A stretch of DNA of 64,000 nt from an uncultured Paracoccaceae bacterium. GTDB taxonomy: Bacteria > Pseudomonadota > Alphaproteobacteria > Rhodobacterales > Rhodobacteraceae. The notes under the pieces were generated by a model that made no database searches, was not told the DNA's origin, and saw nothing but the letters and a program-made list of their open reading frames with translations. Below, one piece after another: positions 16,246 through 24,765 of this stretch. The stretch covers positions 62,001 through 126,000 of the forward strand of contig CANMMF010000006.1 of assembly GCA_947498985.1 (NCBI GenBank), in the 5' to 3' direction. A program made the translations under genes and the position numbers. The first letter of the stretch is position 1, and each line of letters opens with the position of its first letter.

Positions 16246-18269
16246 GCCGCGTCCTCCTTGGTCAGGGTCATGTGGCCGCCATCGATCAGCGCCGCCGTCC
16301 AGCGCGGCGGCAGAAGCGTGGTCGAGGTCACTTCTTCAATGATTGCAGGGCCTTGCACGGTCTCGCCTTCGGCGATGGCGTTGCGGTCGATGATCCGGGT
16401 CGGGTGCGCCGTGCCGGCAAACCAGACATCGCGCGCGCGTTCGGCGCGCGCCTCCTCGCGCAGCGGCGGCGCGCTTTCCGGCCGGTCGAGACTGCCCAGC
16501 GCGGCGAGCCGGATATTGGCCATCTCGACCCGGTTCTCGGGGCTGTTATGGCCGTATTGGCGCAGATAGGCGGCGTCGAAATCGGCGCGGACCCGGTCCA
16601 TGTCGATGGCCCCGTCGCCCAGCGGAATGGTCAGCACGTATTCCTGCCCGTAATAGCGGAAATCGATGGCCCGCTCAAAGACGACGCGGTCGCCGGTGAT
16701 GCCCTCATCGGCCAGAAACGCGCGGCCCTTTTGCTCGAGCCCGGCAAAGGCCGTCTCCAGCGTGCCGGTCTGCATCTGGTCCCAGAAACTGTAGAGCGTT
16801 TCCTTGAAATCGTGTTTCACATCCGTCTGCAGCATGCCCCAGGCCGAGAAGGCGCCGGGATGCACGGGGACGATCACCTCGCGGATCTCGAGCTCTTCGG
16901 CCAGCGCCGCGGCCTGCGCAGGGCCCGCGCCCCCGAAGGCCACAAGCGAGAACTCCCGCGGGTCGATGCCGCGCTGGATCGTGATGGTGCGGATGGCGTC
17001 GGCCATCTTGGCGTTCACGATGTCGATGACACCCTGCGCCATCTCTTCGGCCCCCATGTCGAAATCGCCGCCCAGACCGGCCAGCGCACCCGCGGCGGCC
17101 TCGCGGTCCAGCGTCATCTCGCCGCCCGGGAAATTCGCGCCGTCCAGACGGCCCAGCACCAGGTTGGCATCCGACACGGTCACGTCGGCGCCGCCAAGGC
17201 CGTAACAGACCGGCCCGGGCCTGGAGCCCGCCGATTGCGGCCCGACACGCACGGCGCCCGCTTCTTTCCAGGCAATCGAGCCGCCGCCCGCGCCGATCAC
17301 ATGGATGTCGACCACCGACATCTGCAGCGGCAGCCCTTCCAGCAGCGCCTCGTTGGAGGCGGATGGCAGGCCGTCGATCACCAGCGAGGCGTCGAAGGAC
17401 GTGCCGCCCATATCGACGCAGATCAGGTTGCCGCGCCCGGTTGCGGCCGAAAGCGACTTGCCCCCGATGGCCCCGCCGACCGGACCCGACAGCAATGTCT
17501 GCAGCGGCGTTTCGGAGGCGGTGGCGGCGGTCATCACACCGCCATTGGATTCCATCACATGCAGCGAGCCGCCGTCGGGCAGACGGTCGCCCATCTCGGC
17601 CTCCAGCGTGGCGATATACTTGCGCACCACAGGCGCGAGATAGGCGTCGGTCACCGTGGTCGAGGTGCGCTCGAACTCGCGCCATTCCGGCGACACTTCG
17701 TGCGACATCACAAGCTGAACATCGGGCAGGCGCGCGGCCAGATAGTCGCGCACCGCGATCTCATGGGCGGCGTTGTTGAACGCGAATAGCAGCGAGATGG
17801 CGATGGCGTCATAATCCTCGCGCTTGCAGGCCGCGACCACCATGTCCAGATCCGCAAGGCGCAGCGGCTCAAGCTCTTCGCCAGAGGCCGCGATGCGCCC
17901 GGCCACCGTGTAGGTATGCTCGAGCGTTGCCAGCGGTTCGGGCTTGTTCCACTGGATCGAGAAGATCTCGCCGCGATTGTTGCCCTGGATGGTATAGATG
18001 TCGCGGAAGTTCTCGTTGGTGACCAGCGCCACCCTGGAGCCCTTGCGGGTCAGCAAAGCATTGAGCCCCACCGTTGTGCCATGCACAAAAAATGCCAGCT
18101 GGCCGTCGTCGCCCAGCACCTGATCGATCCCCTGCAGAACCGCAAGCGCGGGGTTGTCGGGGGTCGAGAGGACCTTGGTCGCGCCGCAGCGCCCGGTCGC
18201 GACATCCTGATAGACAATATCTGTGAAAGTGCCGCCGATATCGGCGGACACGCGGAAGCTCTTGCTCAC
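16242..18269 (-). CDS. hyuA: Hydantoinase/oxoprolinase family protein, subunit A
   Basis: 675 residues. The N-terminal VSADIGGTFTDIVY is the phosphate-binding loop of the kinase-like fold. HGTTVGLNALL, SGPVGGAIGG, VDMGGTSFDASL and FGGAGPAQAAAL follow in family order. I chose the GTG at 18269 because AGAGGATC lies just upstream and the protein then begins directly at the conserved fold. An upstream ATG at 18389 would run into the end of the binding-protein gene. It is the partner of subunit B. It shares less with the copy at 150-2351, which has an extra N-terminal helix, so the two pairs probably have different substrates. Confidence 0.92.
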   Translation of the reverse strand: MSKSFRVSADIGGTFTDIVYQDVATGRCGATKVLSTPDNPALAVLQGIDQVLGDDGQLAFFVHGTTVGLNALLTRKGSRVALVTNENFRDIYTIQGNNRGEIFSIQWNKPEPLATLEHTYTVAGRIAASGEELEPLRLADLDMVVAACKREDYDAIAISLLFAFNNAAHEIAVRDYLAARLPDVQLVMSHEVSPEWREFERTSTTVTDAYLAPVVRKYIATLEAEMGDRLPDGGSLHVMESNGGVMTAATASETPLQTLLSGPVGGAIGGKSLSAATGRGNLICVDMGGTSFDASLVIDGLPSASNEALLEGLPLQMSVVDIHVIGAGGGSIAWKEAGAVRVGPQSAGSRPGPVCYGLGGADVTVSDANLVLGRLDGANFPGGEMTLDREAAAGALAGLGGDFDMGAEEMAQGVIDIVNAKMADAIRTITIQRGIDPREFSLVAFGGAGPAQAAALAEELEIREVIVPVHPGAFSAWGMLQTDVKHDFKETLYSFWDQMQTGTLETAFAGLEQKGRAFLADEGITGDRVVFERAIDFRYYGQEYVLTIPLGDGAIDMDRVRADFDAAYLRQYGHNSPENRVEMANIRLAALGSLDRPESAPPLREEARAERARDVWFAGTAHPTRIIDRNAIAEGETVQGPAIIEEVTSTTLLPPRWTAALIDGGHMTLTKEDAA

Positions 18270-18298
18270 GGCCCTGATCCTCTTGATTGGCAGAGCGG

Positions 18299-18319
18299 AG
18301 GCGGCGCGACACGCCGCCT
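18299..18319 (-). terminator. Intercistronic hairpin after the binding-protein gene
   Basis: AGGCGGCG (18299-18306) pairs perfectly with CGCCGCCT (18312-18319) around a five-base loop, just after the binding-protein stop codon and before hyuA. There is no T-run, so it is more likely an RNA-stabilising or partial-termination hairpin that raises binding-protein expression over the downstream genes, as is common for ABC operons. Confidence 0.5.
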
Positions 18320-18336
18320 GCACGCGTCGGTTTCGG

Positions 18337-19323
18337 TTACTGTTCCCACTCGCCGCCGAAGTCCGGATTGGCCTCCAGCACCGCGGCATCGATCATTGCC
18401 TGAACCGGTCCGGCGTCATCCATGTTGATCGATTGGGTGACCGGCTTGCCCTCGATGGCATTGGCGATCTGCGCCATCGCCATCGCGCCCATGGTCTTTG
18501 GGAAATAGGCCAGCGTGGCGTCCCAGCGCCCTTCGCGGATCGCGTCGATGGCAATCGCCGCGGCACCGCCGCCGGAAAGATAGAGCGCGGCCGGGTCCAT
18601 GCCCGCGGATTCCAGAGCGATCTCGACGCCGACCAGATGCTGATCGGCGTTGGACAGCACCACATCCACATCCGGGTTCGCCTGCAGGATATCGGTCATC
18701 GCCTGCAGGCTGGTGTCCGGCGAATAGAACCCCTCGCCCACGGCCACCACGTCGATGTTCTCATGCGCGCCCAGCACCGTCTGGTAGGTTTCGAGCCGCA
18801 GGTTGTCGAACGGGAAGATCTTGCCGCCGATGATGATGACCACCCGGCAGGGATCCTTGTCGGCGCAATGCGCCACCACCGCGTCGGCCTGCACCGTCGC
18901 CCCGGCCACCGGCGGCGAGGCGGCGGTCACGGTGATGCCCTCCACCTGCGGATCCAGCGAGTTGAGGTCCGGGCCCACCGGGAACAGAACGGTGCCGATG
19001 GGAATGCCCTCGGCCACAACCTGCTCGAACGCGCCCGCGATACCAACGGAATCGTTCGGCGCCACGATCATGCCGACATATTTGCCCGAGGCCAGCGCGT
19101 CCTCGATCTGGCTGTATTGCAGGGCCGCGTCGAACTGGCCGTCGAGGATCTCGGTGTCGTAGCCAAGCTCGGCGGCCTTTTCCTGTACGCCTTCATATGT
19201 CGCCTGGTTGAAACCGTTCTGCGAGGCGGCCGCAAAATAGGCAATGGTGCCCTCGGCCGCGGCCGCGCCTGCCAGTGCCGCGACGGATGCCGACGCCAGA
19301 AGTGCCTTCTTCAAGAACCTCAT
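18337..19323 (-). CDS. Periplasmic substrate-binding protein of ribose-type ABC transporter
   Basis: 328 residues. A cleavable signal peptide (MRFLKKALLASASVAALAGAAAA, cut before EG) directs it to the periplasm. The mature protein begins GTIAYFAAASQNGFNQ and contains the two-lobed Peripla_BP_4 fold (DALASGKYVGMIVAPND; VDVVLSNADQHLVGVEIALESAG). It is the first gene of the operon with ATPase, permease and hydantoinase subunits; the ATG follows GGGAG. Members of this family bind sugars, but also autoinducer-2, purines and other small rings. The operon partners argue for a cyclic amide ligand. Confidence 0.92.
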   Translation of the reverse strand: MRFLKKALLASASVAALAGAAAAEGTIAYFAAASQNGFNQATYEGVQEKAAELGYDTEILDGQFDAALQYSQIEDALASGKYVGMIVAPNDSVGIAGAFEQVVAEGIPIGTVLFPVGPDLNSLDPQVEGITVTAASPPVAGATVQADAVVAHCADKDPCRVVIIIGGKIFPFDNLRLETYQTVLGAHENIDVVAVGEGFYSPDTSLQAMTDILQANPDVDVVLSNADQHLVGVEIALESAGMDPAALYLSGGGAAAIAIDAIREGRWDATLAYFPKTMGAMAMAQIANAIEGKPVTQSINMDDAGPVQAMIDAAVLEANPDFGGEWEQ

Positions 19324-19372
19324 CTCGGTGACTCCCTGTTTTTGTGATCTGGTTCGACTCTATGCTTGCTCA

Positions 19373-19391
19373 TTATGCAAACTTAATGCAA
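19373..19391. promoter_or_regulatory. Direct-repeat operator candidate between binding-protein and GntR genes
   Basis: TTATGCAA (19373-19380) is repeated as TAATGCAA (19384-19391). The repeats start 11 bases apart, one helical turn, which suits two protein subunits on the same DNA face. The region is divergent between the transporter/hydantoinase operon and the GntR gene, and is AT-rich. Likely bound by the GntR protein next to it. Confidence 0.45.
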
Positions 19392-19400
19392 GCTATTTTT

Positions 19401-20150
19401 ATGAACAGCGATCCGGCACCCACCCCACCCCGCGACAGCGAACCCGCCAGAAAGAAGCGTGGCGCGCTGCTGGTCTACGACCGGATGCGCGAAGAGATCA
19501 TGTGGATGCAGATCGCGCCCGGCTCGGCGCTGGACGAGGTGGCGCTGGCGGCCCGCTACGAGGTGTCGCGCACACCGATCCGCGAGGCGCTGCTGCTGCT
19601 GGCCAATGAAGGCTTCGTGCATTTCCTGCCCAACCGGACAACCATCGTCGCCCCGCTGACGATGCACAACATCCCCGCCCTGCTCGACACGTTCCTGCTG
19701 TTGTCGCGCGGGCTGATGCGGTCGGTGGCGATGAACGGCACCGCACGGCGCGCGCCGCTGCTGGATCTTGTCGAGGCCTATCGCGCGGGGCTCGCAGAGG
19801 GCGAGATCAAACCCGCCTTCCAGGCGCAGCTGGGTCTTTACCGCCAGCTTGCGGACCTGTCGCAGAACCGCTTTCTGGAGAAGTATTTCCTGGAGGCGCA
19901 GGACGCGACCGTGCGCCTCAAGCAACTCTATTTCTTTCCAAATCTCGATGCCCGCGAAGAGGACAAGGCGGTTGCGCGGCTGCGCGCGGTGGTCGAGGCC
20001 GTGACGCGCGGCGATGCGGATGCCAGCGACCGCGCGGTTGTGCAATCGATCATGTTCGAGGCGGGCGTTGTGCAGCGCAGCCTCGGCCCGCGCTTCGGGC
20101 ACAGGATGGAAATCGACAGCCCGGATGTATTGGATGGAGAGATGACATGA
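19401..20150 (+). CDS. GntR-family transcriptional regulator (FCD domain)
   Basis: 249 residues from the ATG at 19401. Earlier in-frame starts at 19344 and 19386 lie inside or before the repeat region and lack ribosome sites. The winged helix reads LAARYEVSRTPIREALLLLANEGF. The C-terminal part is an FCD-type helical bundle, weaker than usual in its metal-binding His pattern. Its stop overlaps the start of the M24 peptidase gene (ATGA), so the regulator, peptidase and GAF protein form one operon. It probably controls the divergent transporter/hydantoinase operon. Confidence 0.88.
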   Translation: MNSDPAPTPPRDSEPARKKRGALLVYDRMREEIMWMQIAPGSALDEVALAARYEVSRTPIREALLLLANEGFVHFLPNRTTIVAPLTMHNIPALLDTFLLLSRGLMRSVAMNGTARRAPLLDLVEAYRAGLAEGEIKPAFQAQLGLYRQLADLSQNRFLEKYFLEAQDATVRLKQLYFFPNLDAREEDKAVARLRAVVEAVTRGDADASDRAVVQSIMFEAGVVQRSLGPRFGHRMEIDSPDVLDGEMT

Positions 20151-21250
20151 GCGTTCTGACCGACCGCCGCACACGCGCGCAGACCCTGATGGCAGAGGCC
20201 GGGCTTGGCGCGCTGGCCTTTGTGCCGGGCCCGAATTTCGCCTATCTGACGGATGTGCATCTGCACCTGATGGAGCGACCGACGCTGTTTGCCCTGACCC
20301 GCGATGGCGGCACGGCGGCGGTCATGCCGGCGCTGGAGCGGCTGAAATGGTCGAGCGCGATGCCGCAGGCCGAAACCTTTTACTGGGACGATGCCGACGG
20401 GCCCGCCGCGGCCATTGCCGATCTGGCCGCGGCCATCGGCACCGATCACCCGCTGGGCGTGGAGGGCCTGCGCATGCGGGCGGCGGAGTTTCTGGCGCTC
20501 GGGCGGCACTGGCGCGCCGATTCGCTGCGCGACGCCGACGCCGCCCTGGCCGGGTTGCGGCTGCTGAAAACCGCCGACGAGATCGCCGAGCTGCGCCGCG
20601 CCATCGCGATCAGCGAAGCGGCTCTGGGCGAGATCTATGACGGCGGCATCGGCGGGCGCAGCGAGCGCGAGATCGCCGCGCGTCTGCGCGCCGCGATGCT
20701 GGCGCAGGGCGCCACCGGCTTTGCCTTCGATCCGATTGTGCTGACGGGGGGCGAGGCCGCAAACCCGCATGGCGATGTCGGCGACCGCGTGGTGGCCCCC
20801 GGTCAGCCGCTGCTGATCGATTTCGGCGCGAGCTACGGCGACATGCATGCGGACATCACCCGCACGGTCTTTTGCGACCACGCAACCGACGCGCATGCGG
20901 CGATTTACGAGACCGTGCAGACCGCCAACGCCGCCGGGCGCGAAGCCACCCGCCCCGGGCACAGCGTCGGCGATGTCGATGCCGCGGCCAGCGATGTGCT
21001 GCTAGCCTCGCCCTTTGCCGATCTCATCCTGCACAAGACCGGGCACGGGCTGGGGCGCGAGGTGCATGAAGCCCCCCAGGTCATGCGCTCCAACACCGCG
21101 CCGCTCGAACCCGGCATGGTCTTCACCATCGAGCCGGGGCTTTACCGGCAGGGCGATATCGGCGTTCGGATCGAGGACAACGTGGTTGTGACCGAGGATG
21201 GCCATGACTGTCTGACCAGCTTCCCGCGCGGATTGCAGAGCTATGCGTGA
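20147..21250 (+). CDS. M24 family metallopeptidase (Xaa-Pro peptidase/prolidase-like)
   Basis: 367 residues. An N-terminal creatinase-like domain (residues 1-130) is followed by the pita-bread catalytic domain. The dinuclear metal ligands are visible: Asp in LIDFGASYGDMHADITRT (two), His in HKTGHGLGREVHEAP, Glu in FTIEPGLY and Glu in VRIEDNVVV. All five are present, which favours a true aminopeptidase P/prolidase-type hydrolase over creatinase, which lacks the metal set. The start is coupled to the GntR stop. In the context of a divergent hydantoinase operon it may hydrolyse the opened amide or a cyclic dipeptide product. Confidence 0.9.
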   Translation: MSVLTDRRTRAQTLMAEAGLGALAFVPGPNFAYLTDVHLHLMERPTLFALTRDGGTAAVMPALERLKWSSAMPQAETFYWDDADGPAAAIADLAAAIGTDHPLGVEGLRMRAAEFLALGRHWRADSLRDADAALAGLRLLKTADEIAELRRAIAISEAALGEIYDGGIGGRSEREIAARLRAAMLAQGATGFAFDPIVLTGGEAANPHGDVGDRVVAPGQPLLIDFGASYGDMHADITRTVFCDHATDAHAAIYETVQTANAAGREATRPGHSVGDVDAAASDVLLASPFADLILHKTGHGLGREVHEAPQVMRSNTAPLEPGMVFTIEPGLYRQGDIGVRIEDNVVVTEDGHDCLTSFPRGLQSYA

Positions 21251-21749
21251 TCCCTTCACCGCCTATTCCAGCACGCTGCGCAGCCGCGCGGGCCTGCTGC
21301 CATTTGCGGCACTCGACCGGTTCTGCCAGGACGTGGTCGGCCACCGGCTCTTTTCCTGCTCGCAGTTCCGGTTCGATGCGGAGGGCAAGGGCACGGCGGC
21401 CCGGATCTATACCAGCGACGAGGCGAATTACCCGACATCCGGCCTGAAAGAGATCGTGCCCAACCGATGGACCGGCATCGTGATCGACCGGCGCGAGACC
21501 TTTGTGGCCAATTCCGTGGACGGCTTTGCGGATGTCTTTCCCGACCATGCCTTTATCGCGTCGCTGGGGCTGGGCTCGGTGGTGAACCTGCCGGTGATCC
21601 TGAACGGCGCGTTTCTGGGCACCGTCAACCTGCTGCACGAGCGCGACTATTTCGGGCCGTCCCGGCTGGCCTTACTGGGACAGGTCGAGATCGCCGCGCA
21701 GCTGGCGTTCTTACTGGCGCGCTCGGATGGATCCGGGAGGCTCGCCTGA
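21243..21749 (+). CDS. GAF domain-containing protein
   Basis: 168 residues, essentially a single GAF domain: FCQDVVGHRLFSCSQF at the first strand/helix, then GIVIDRRETFVANS and GLGSVVNLPVILNGAFLGTVNLLHE, the typical last strands. Stand-alone GAF proteins bind small ligands or act as methionine sulfoxide reductases (fRMsr). The Cys pattern of fRMsr is not clear here, so a ligand sensor or unknown enzyme is more likely. It overlaps the peptidase gene by eight bases and is the third gene of the GntR operon. Confidence 0.78.
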   Translation: MRDPFTAYSSTLRSRAGLLPFAALDRFCQDVVGHRLFSCSQFRFDAEGKGTAARIYTSDEANYPTSGLKEIVPNRWTGIVIDRRETFVANSVDGFADVFPDHAFIASLGLGSVVNLPVILNGAFLGTVNLLHERDYFGPSRLALLGQVEIAAQLAFLLARSDGSGRLA

Positions 21750-21915
21750 CGGCGCTGCCACCTGCGATCGCCGCGTGATCGGTGTCGCGCCGCTCCGGTC
21801 TCGCAAGCCCTTGCCGGACCCGCTGCAGAAACCCGATGAGCCACTCCGGTCCGGCCTCCCGGGTCCTCAGCGAACACTGTCCGCAACGCCCCTCCCCAAG
21901 CCAAAGAGACAGGGA

Positions 21916-23562
21916 TCAGGGCGGGCCCTGCGGTTTCAGGTCGGCGAAGGCGATGCCGGTCACCGCCTCGTATTCCTCCGCATCCCAGAACCCGATCAGG
22001 ATACCGTCCTCTGCCGCCCGTTTCTGCCGGGCCAGCACCGCCGGTGTCGCAGTGATCCGCGTGTGATGCCGCAGGCCCCAGCTCAGCAGCGCCGCCTCCA
22101 TCCGCGCGCGGGTGTCGATGTGGCGCACATCCTGCGACGTGCCGAGGTCGACCAGCTCCTGCGGGTCGGTCTCCAGATCGAAGAGGATCGGATCGAACCC
22201 TTCGCAGCGAATGTACTTCCAGCGCCCGTCGAAAATCATCGTCGTGTGGGCGTCTTCCTGCGGCACGTCGAGGGCCCTGGCCATCTCCGACCAGTGGTAA
22301 TCATGCTCGCTGATCACGTAGCTGCGGGCAAACCCCTCCGTGCCATGCAGGATCGGCGTGAGATCGCGGCCTTCCACGATATGCGGCTTCGCCTCGCAGC
22401 CCAGGGCGGCCATGAAAGTGGGCGCGAGGTCGATCATCTCCACCAGCGCGTCCGAGACGCTGCCCCGGGTGCCGTCCGCCGCGACACGCGGGTCGGCGAG
22501 GATCATCGGCACCTTCACCGCCATCTCGTGATAGAAATCCTTGTCGCCCATCCAGTGGTCGCCCATGTAATCGCCGTGATCGGACGTCACGGCGATGATC
22601 GTGGTCAGGCTCAGCCCCGTCTCGTCCATCCAGGCAAAGAGCCGTCCCAGATTGTCGTCCAGCTGCTTGATCAGACCCATATAGGCCGGGATGACGTGCC
22701 TGCGCACATGATCGCGCGAAAAACTGCGGCAGACGCGGGCATTCCGGTAAGCGCGCAGCAGCGGGTGACCGGTCTGGCGCTCGGCCTCCGAGCGGACCGG
22801 ATCGACGATGTGATCGTCGCCAAACATGTCGTGATAAGGCGCGGGCACGATGTAGGGCCAATGCGGCTTGATATAGCTCAGATGGCACATCCAGGGCCGC
22901 CCGTCCGCCGCGGCCTCCTGCATGAAATCCATGGCGCGGTTGGTCATGTAGGCGGTTTCGGAATGCGCCTCTGGCACGTTTGCGGCAAGGCGCGAGTTCT
23001 CCAGAAGCCAGGCCGACAGCAGCTCGCCGTCCGCGTCCAGCCCGGAATTGGCGAAATCCTCCCATGGGTTGTCGCTCTGGAAACCATGGGCCACGAGATA
23101 GTCGTCATAGGCCGACCAGCCCTGGCGCGGGCTGTCGGGATGCAGCCCGTCATCGCGCTCGAAGGGCTCGAAGCCGCATTCGGAGCGGCGCACGCCGATC
23201 TCGCTCTCCGGATCGATGCCGAGCCAGGCCATGCCCTCCTTGTCGGCCACCATATGGGTCTTGCCGACCAGCACCGCCCGCGCGCCCGCATCGCGCAGAT
23301 GATCGCCCAGCGTCGGCTCGCCCACCCTGAGAGGCATGCCATTCCAGGTCGAGCCGTGGCTGCGCACGTAGCGCCCGGTATAGGCCGACATGCGCGACGG
23401 CCCGCAGACCGGCGACTGCACATAGGCATTGGTAAAGCGCACCCCCCGCGCCGCCAGCGCATCGATATGCGGCGTGTGCAGATGCGGGTGGCCGTAACAG
23501 CTCAGATAATCGAAGCGCAACTGGTCTGCCATGATCCACAGCACATTCGGCGGGGTGCTCAT
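21916..23562 (-). CDS. Sulfatase/phosphonate monoester hydrolase family protein
   Basis: 548 residues, an alkaline-phosphatase-superfamily hydrolase. The active-site motif VCGPSRMSAYTGR places Cys53 in the C-x-P-S-R context that is converted to formylglycine. Metal ligands are suggested by IMADQLRFD (Asp13) and VTSDHGDYMGDH. The sequence pattern (IPAYMGLIKQLDDNLGRLFAWMDE; the C-terminal LFDLETDPQELVDLG) is closer to phosphonate monoester hydrolases and choline-sulfatase-like enzymes than to secreted polysaccharide sulfatases. No signal peptide is seen, so it is probably cytoplasmic. Its start overlaps the stop of a MarR gene (ATGA). Phosphate- and sulfate-monoester substrates are both possible. 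Confidence 0.9.
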   Translation of the reverse strand: MSTPPNVLWIMADQLRFDYLSCYGHPHLHTPHIDALAARGVRFTNAYVQSPVCGPSRMSAYTGRYVRSHGSTWNGMPLRVGEPTLGDHLRDAGARAVLVGKTHMVADKEGMAWLGIDPESEIGVRRSECGFEPFERDDGLHPDSPRQGWSAYDDYLVAHGFQSDNPWEDFANSGLDADGELLSAWLLENSRLAANVPEAHSETAYMTNRAMDFMQEAAADGRPWMCHLSYIKPHWPYIVPAPYHDMFGDDHIVDPVRSEAERQTGHPLLRAYRNARVCRSFSRDHVRRHVIPAYMGLIKQLDDNLGRLFAWMDETGLSLTTIIAVTSDHGDYMGDHWMGDKDFYHEMAVKVPMILADPRVAADGTRGSVSDALVEMIDLAPTFMAALGCEAKPHIVEGRDLTPILHGTEGFARSYVISEHDYHWSEMARALDVPQEDAHTTMIFDGRWKYIRCEGFDPILFDLETDPQELVDLGTSQDVRHIDTRARMEAALLSWGLRHHTRITATPAVLARQKRAAEDGILIGFWDAEEYEAVTGIAFADLKPQGPP

Positions 23563-24068
23563 GAGGTCTCCTTCGCGGCGCGCACGATGTCGAAAGGCTG
23601 CTCGAGAAAGGCCTCGAACCCGTCGGGGAACTGCAGGAAGGCGAAGTGCTCACCGGCGCTGAAGCTGTCCGCCAGCATGTCGCGGCGGCGCTTCATCGTG
23701 GGGGACGCGGCCTCGAACGCGCGCTTGCCCGCCGGTGTCATCGCCACCATCGACTGGCGCTTGTCCTCGGCATTGCGCGCGGTCTCGAAATGGCCTTTGG
23801 CGCGCATCGCGGGCAGCGCGCGGCTGATCAGCGACTGGTCGGTGCGCTGGATCAAAGCCATGCCCTGAATGCTCAGCGGCCCCGCCTCGTCGAGATCCCG
23901 CAACACCCGACATTTGATGATCGACAGCTGCGCCGAGGATTGCAACAGCCGCTGCGCCTGCCCGCGCGAAGAGGTCGCCGCGGCGAGCAGCCGCCCGAAC
24001 AGGCTGGCGTCCACGCTGGCCTTGCGCGCCGCCACGCGCCGGGCGCGGGCCTTGGTTGGTGTATCCAT
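23559..24068 (-). CDS. MarR-family transcriptional regulator
   Basis: 169 residues. The winged-helix core is LSIIKCRVLRDLDEAGPLSIQGMALIQRTDQSLISRALPAMRAKGHFE, quoted here only as two pieces: DLDEAGPLSIQGMA and DQSLISRALPAMRAKGH. The wing carries RNAEDKRQSMVAMTPAGKRAF, which matches MarR. I took the ATG at 24068 because GGAGG sits five bases upstream. An upstream ATG lacks one. It is co-transcribed with the sulfatase gene, with a four-base overlap, and probably autoregulates at the dyad upstream. Confidence 0.85.
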   Translation of the reverse strand: MDTPTKARARRVAARKASVDASLFGRLLAAATSSRGQAQRLLQSSAQLSIIKCRVLRDLDEAGPLSIQGMALIQRTDQSLISRALPAMRAKGHFETARNAEDKRQSMVAMTPAGKRAFEAASPTMKRRRDMLADSFSAGEHFAFLQFPDGFEAFLEQPFDIVRAAKETS

Positions 24069-24108
24069 GTCGCCTCCGCAGGCATCATTGAACAGCACCG
24101 GAAATGAC

Positions 24109-24120
24109 GTGACAAGTCAC
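24109..24120. promoter_or_regulatory. Candidate MarR operator
   Basis: GTGAC-AA-GTCAC is a perfect dyad 40 bases upstream of the MarR start codon, within TGACGTGACAAGTCACATGA, which extends the symmetry partly. Size and position fit a MarR dimer site that covers the promoter. The rest of the 200-base gap up to the next gene contains only an unassigned 40-codon plus-strand frame ending at 24247. Confidence 0.5.
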
Positions 24121-24269
24121 ATGATCTTGCTGGCTTCGGGGGGGCTTCGGGGTCCGCTTTTTCACCGTAACCCTGTGTGTGTCCTACGTCGCCGTCGCCT
24201 CGGCGCTGGCGCGCTATCAGCGCGGGCCCATCGGCATGACGGGATAAGGTCTGCGTGCGGCTCCAACGG

Positions 24270-24725
24270 TCAGGTCGCGCGTCGCAGCGGCTGACAGAAG
24301 AAGACCACGCGTTCGGTCTCCGCAAAGCCGACGGAGCGGTGAAACGCATGGCTGGCGGTGTTGGCGAGATCGGCGTCGGAGGCAAGCTCCGTGCAGCCCC
24401 GCTCCAGCGCCCAGCCCTGCACCGCCTGCACCAATTGCCGACCGATCCCGCGGCCCTGATCTTCCGGCCGCACGTAGATCCCTTCGAGAAACCCCACCGG
24501 AGAGCTTTTGCAGCCGTTCACGTGATCGCGGCGCAGGGCCGCTTCGGCAAAGCCGTATGGCCCGTCGCGCGCGTCTTGCAGAAACGCCACGCAGTGCCTG
24601 GGTGAGCGCGCGAGGATGTCCGCCGCCTCGCGCCGGTGCGCATCGGGCGGCGTGTCCGGCCAGAGCGCGCCTCTCAGCGCGATCCAGGCACCGAGATCGG
24701 CCTGCGTTGCGATCCGTACCGCCAT
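24270..24725 (-). CDS. aac(6'): GNAT acetyltransferase, aminoglycoside 6'-N-acetyltransferase (AAC(6')) type
   Basis: 151 residues, a GNAT fold. The acetyl-CoA loop is VRPEDQGRGIGRQLV. What makes it specific is the match to chromosomal AAC(6')-I enzymes of Acinetobacter type: an N-terminal WIALRGALWPD block, SPVGFLEGIYVRP, and the C-terminal ELASDADLANTASHAFHR followed by VGFAETERVVFF. These enzymes acetylate the 6' amino group of aminoglycosides such as kanamycin and tobramycin. No mobile element surrounds it, so it is probably an intrinsic gene whose natural substrate may differ. Next to UspA and separate from the MarR operon. Confidence 0.82.
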   Translation of the reverse strand: MAVRIATQADLGAWIALRGALWPDTPPDAHRREAADILARSPRHCVAFLQDARDGPYGFAEAALRRDHVNGCKSSPVGFLEGIYVRPEDQGRGIGRQLVQAVQGWALERGCTELASDADLANTASHAFHRSVGFAETERVVFFCQPLRRAT

Positions 24726-24765
24726 CGACCCGCCCTCAGCGCCCGCCGCGCCGCGAGGCCCGCAC

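Noticed and set aside
21727-23868. 713-codon plus-strand frame
   Set aside because: It is the mirror of the sulfatase gene and has low protein character.
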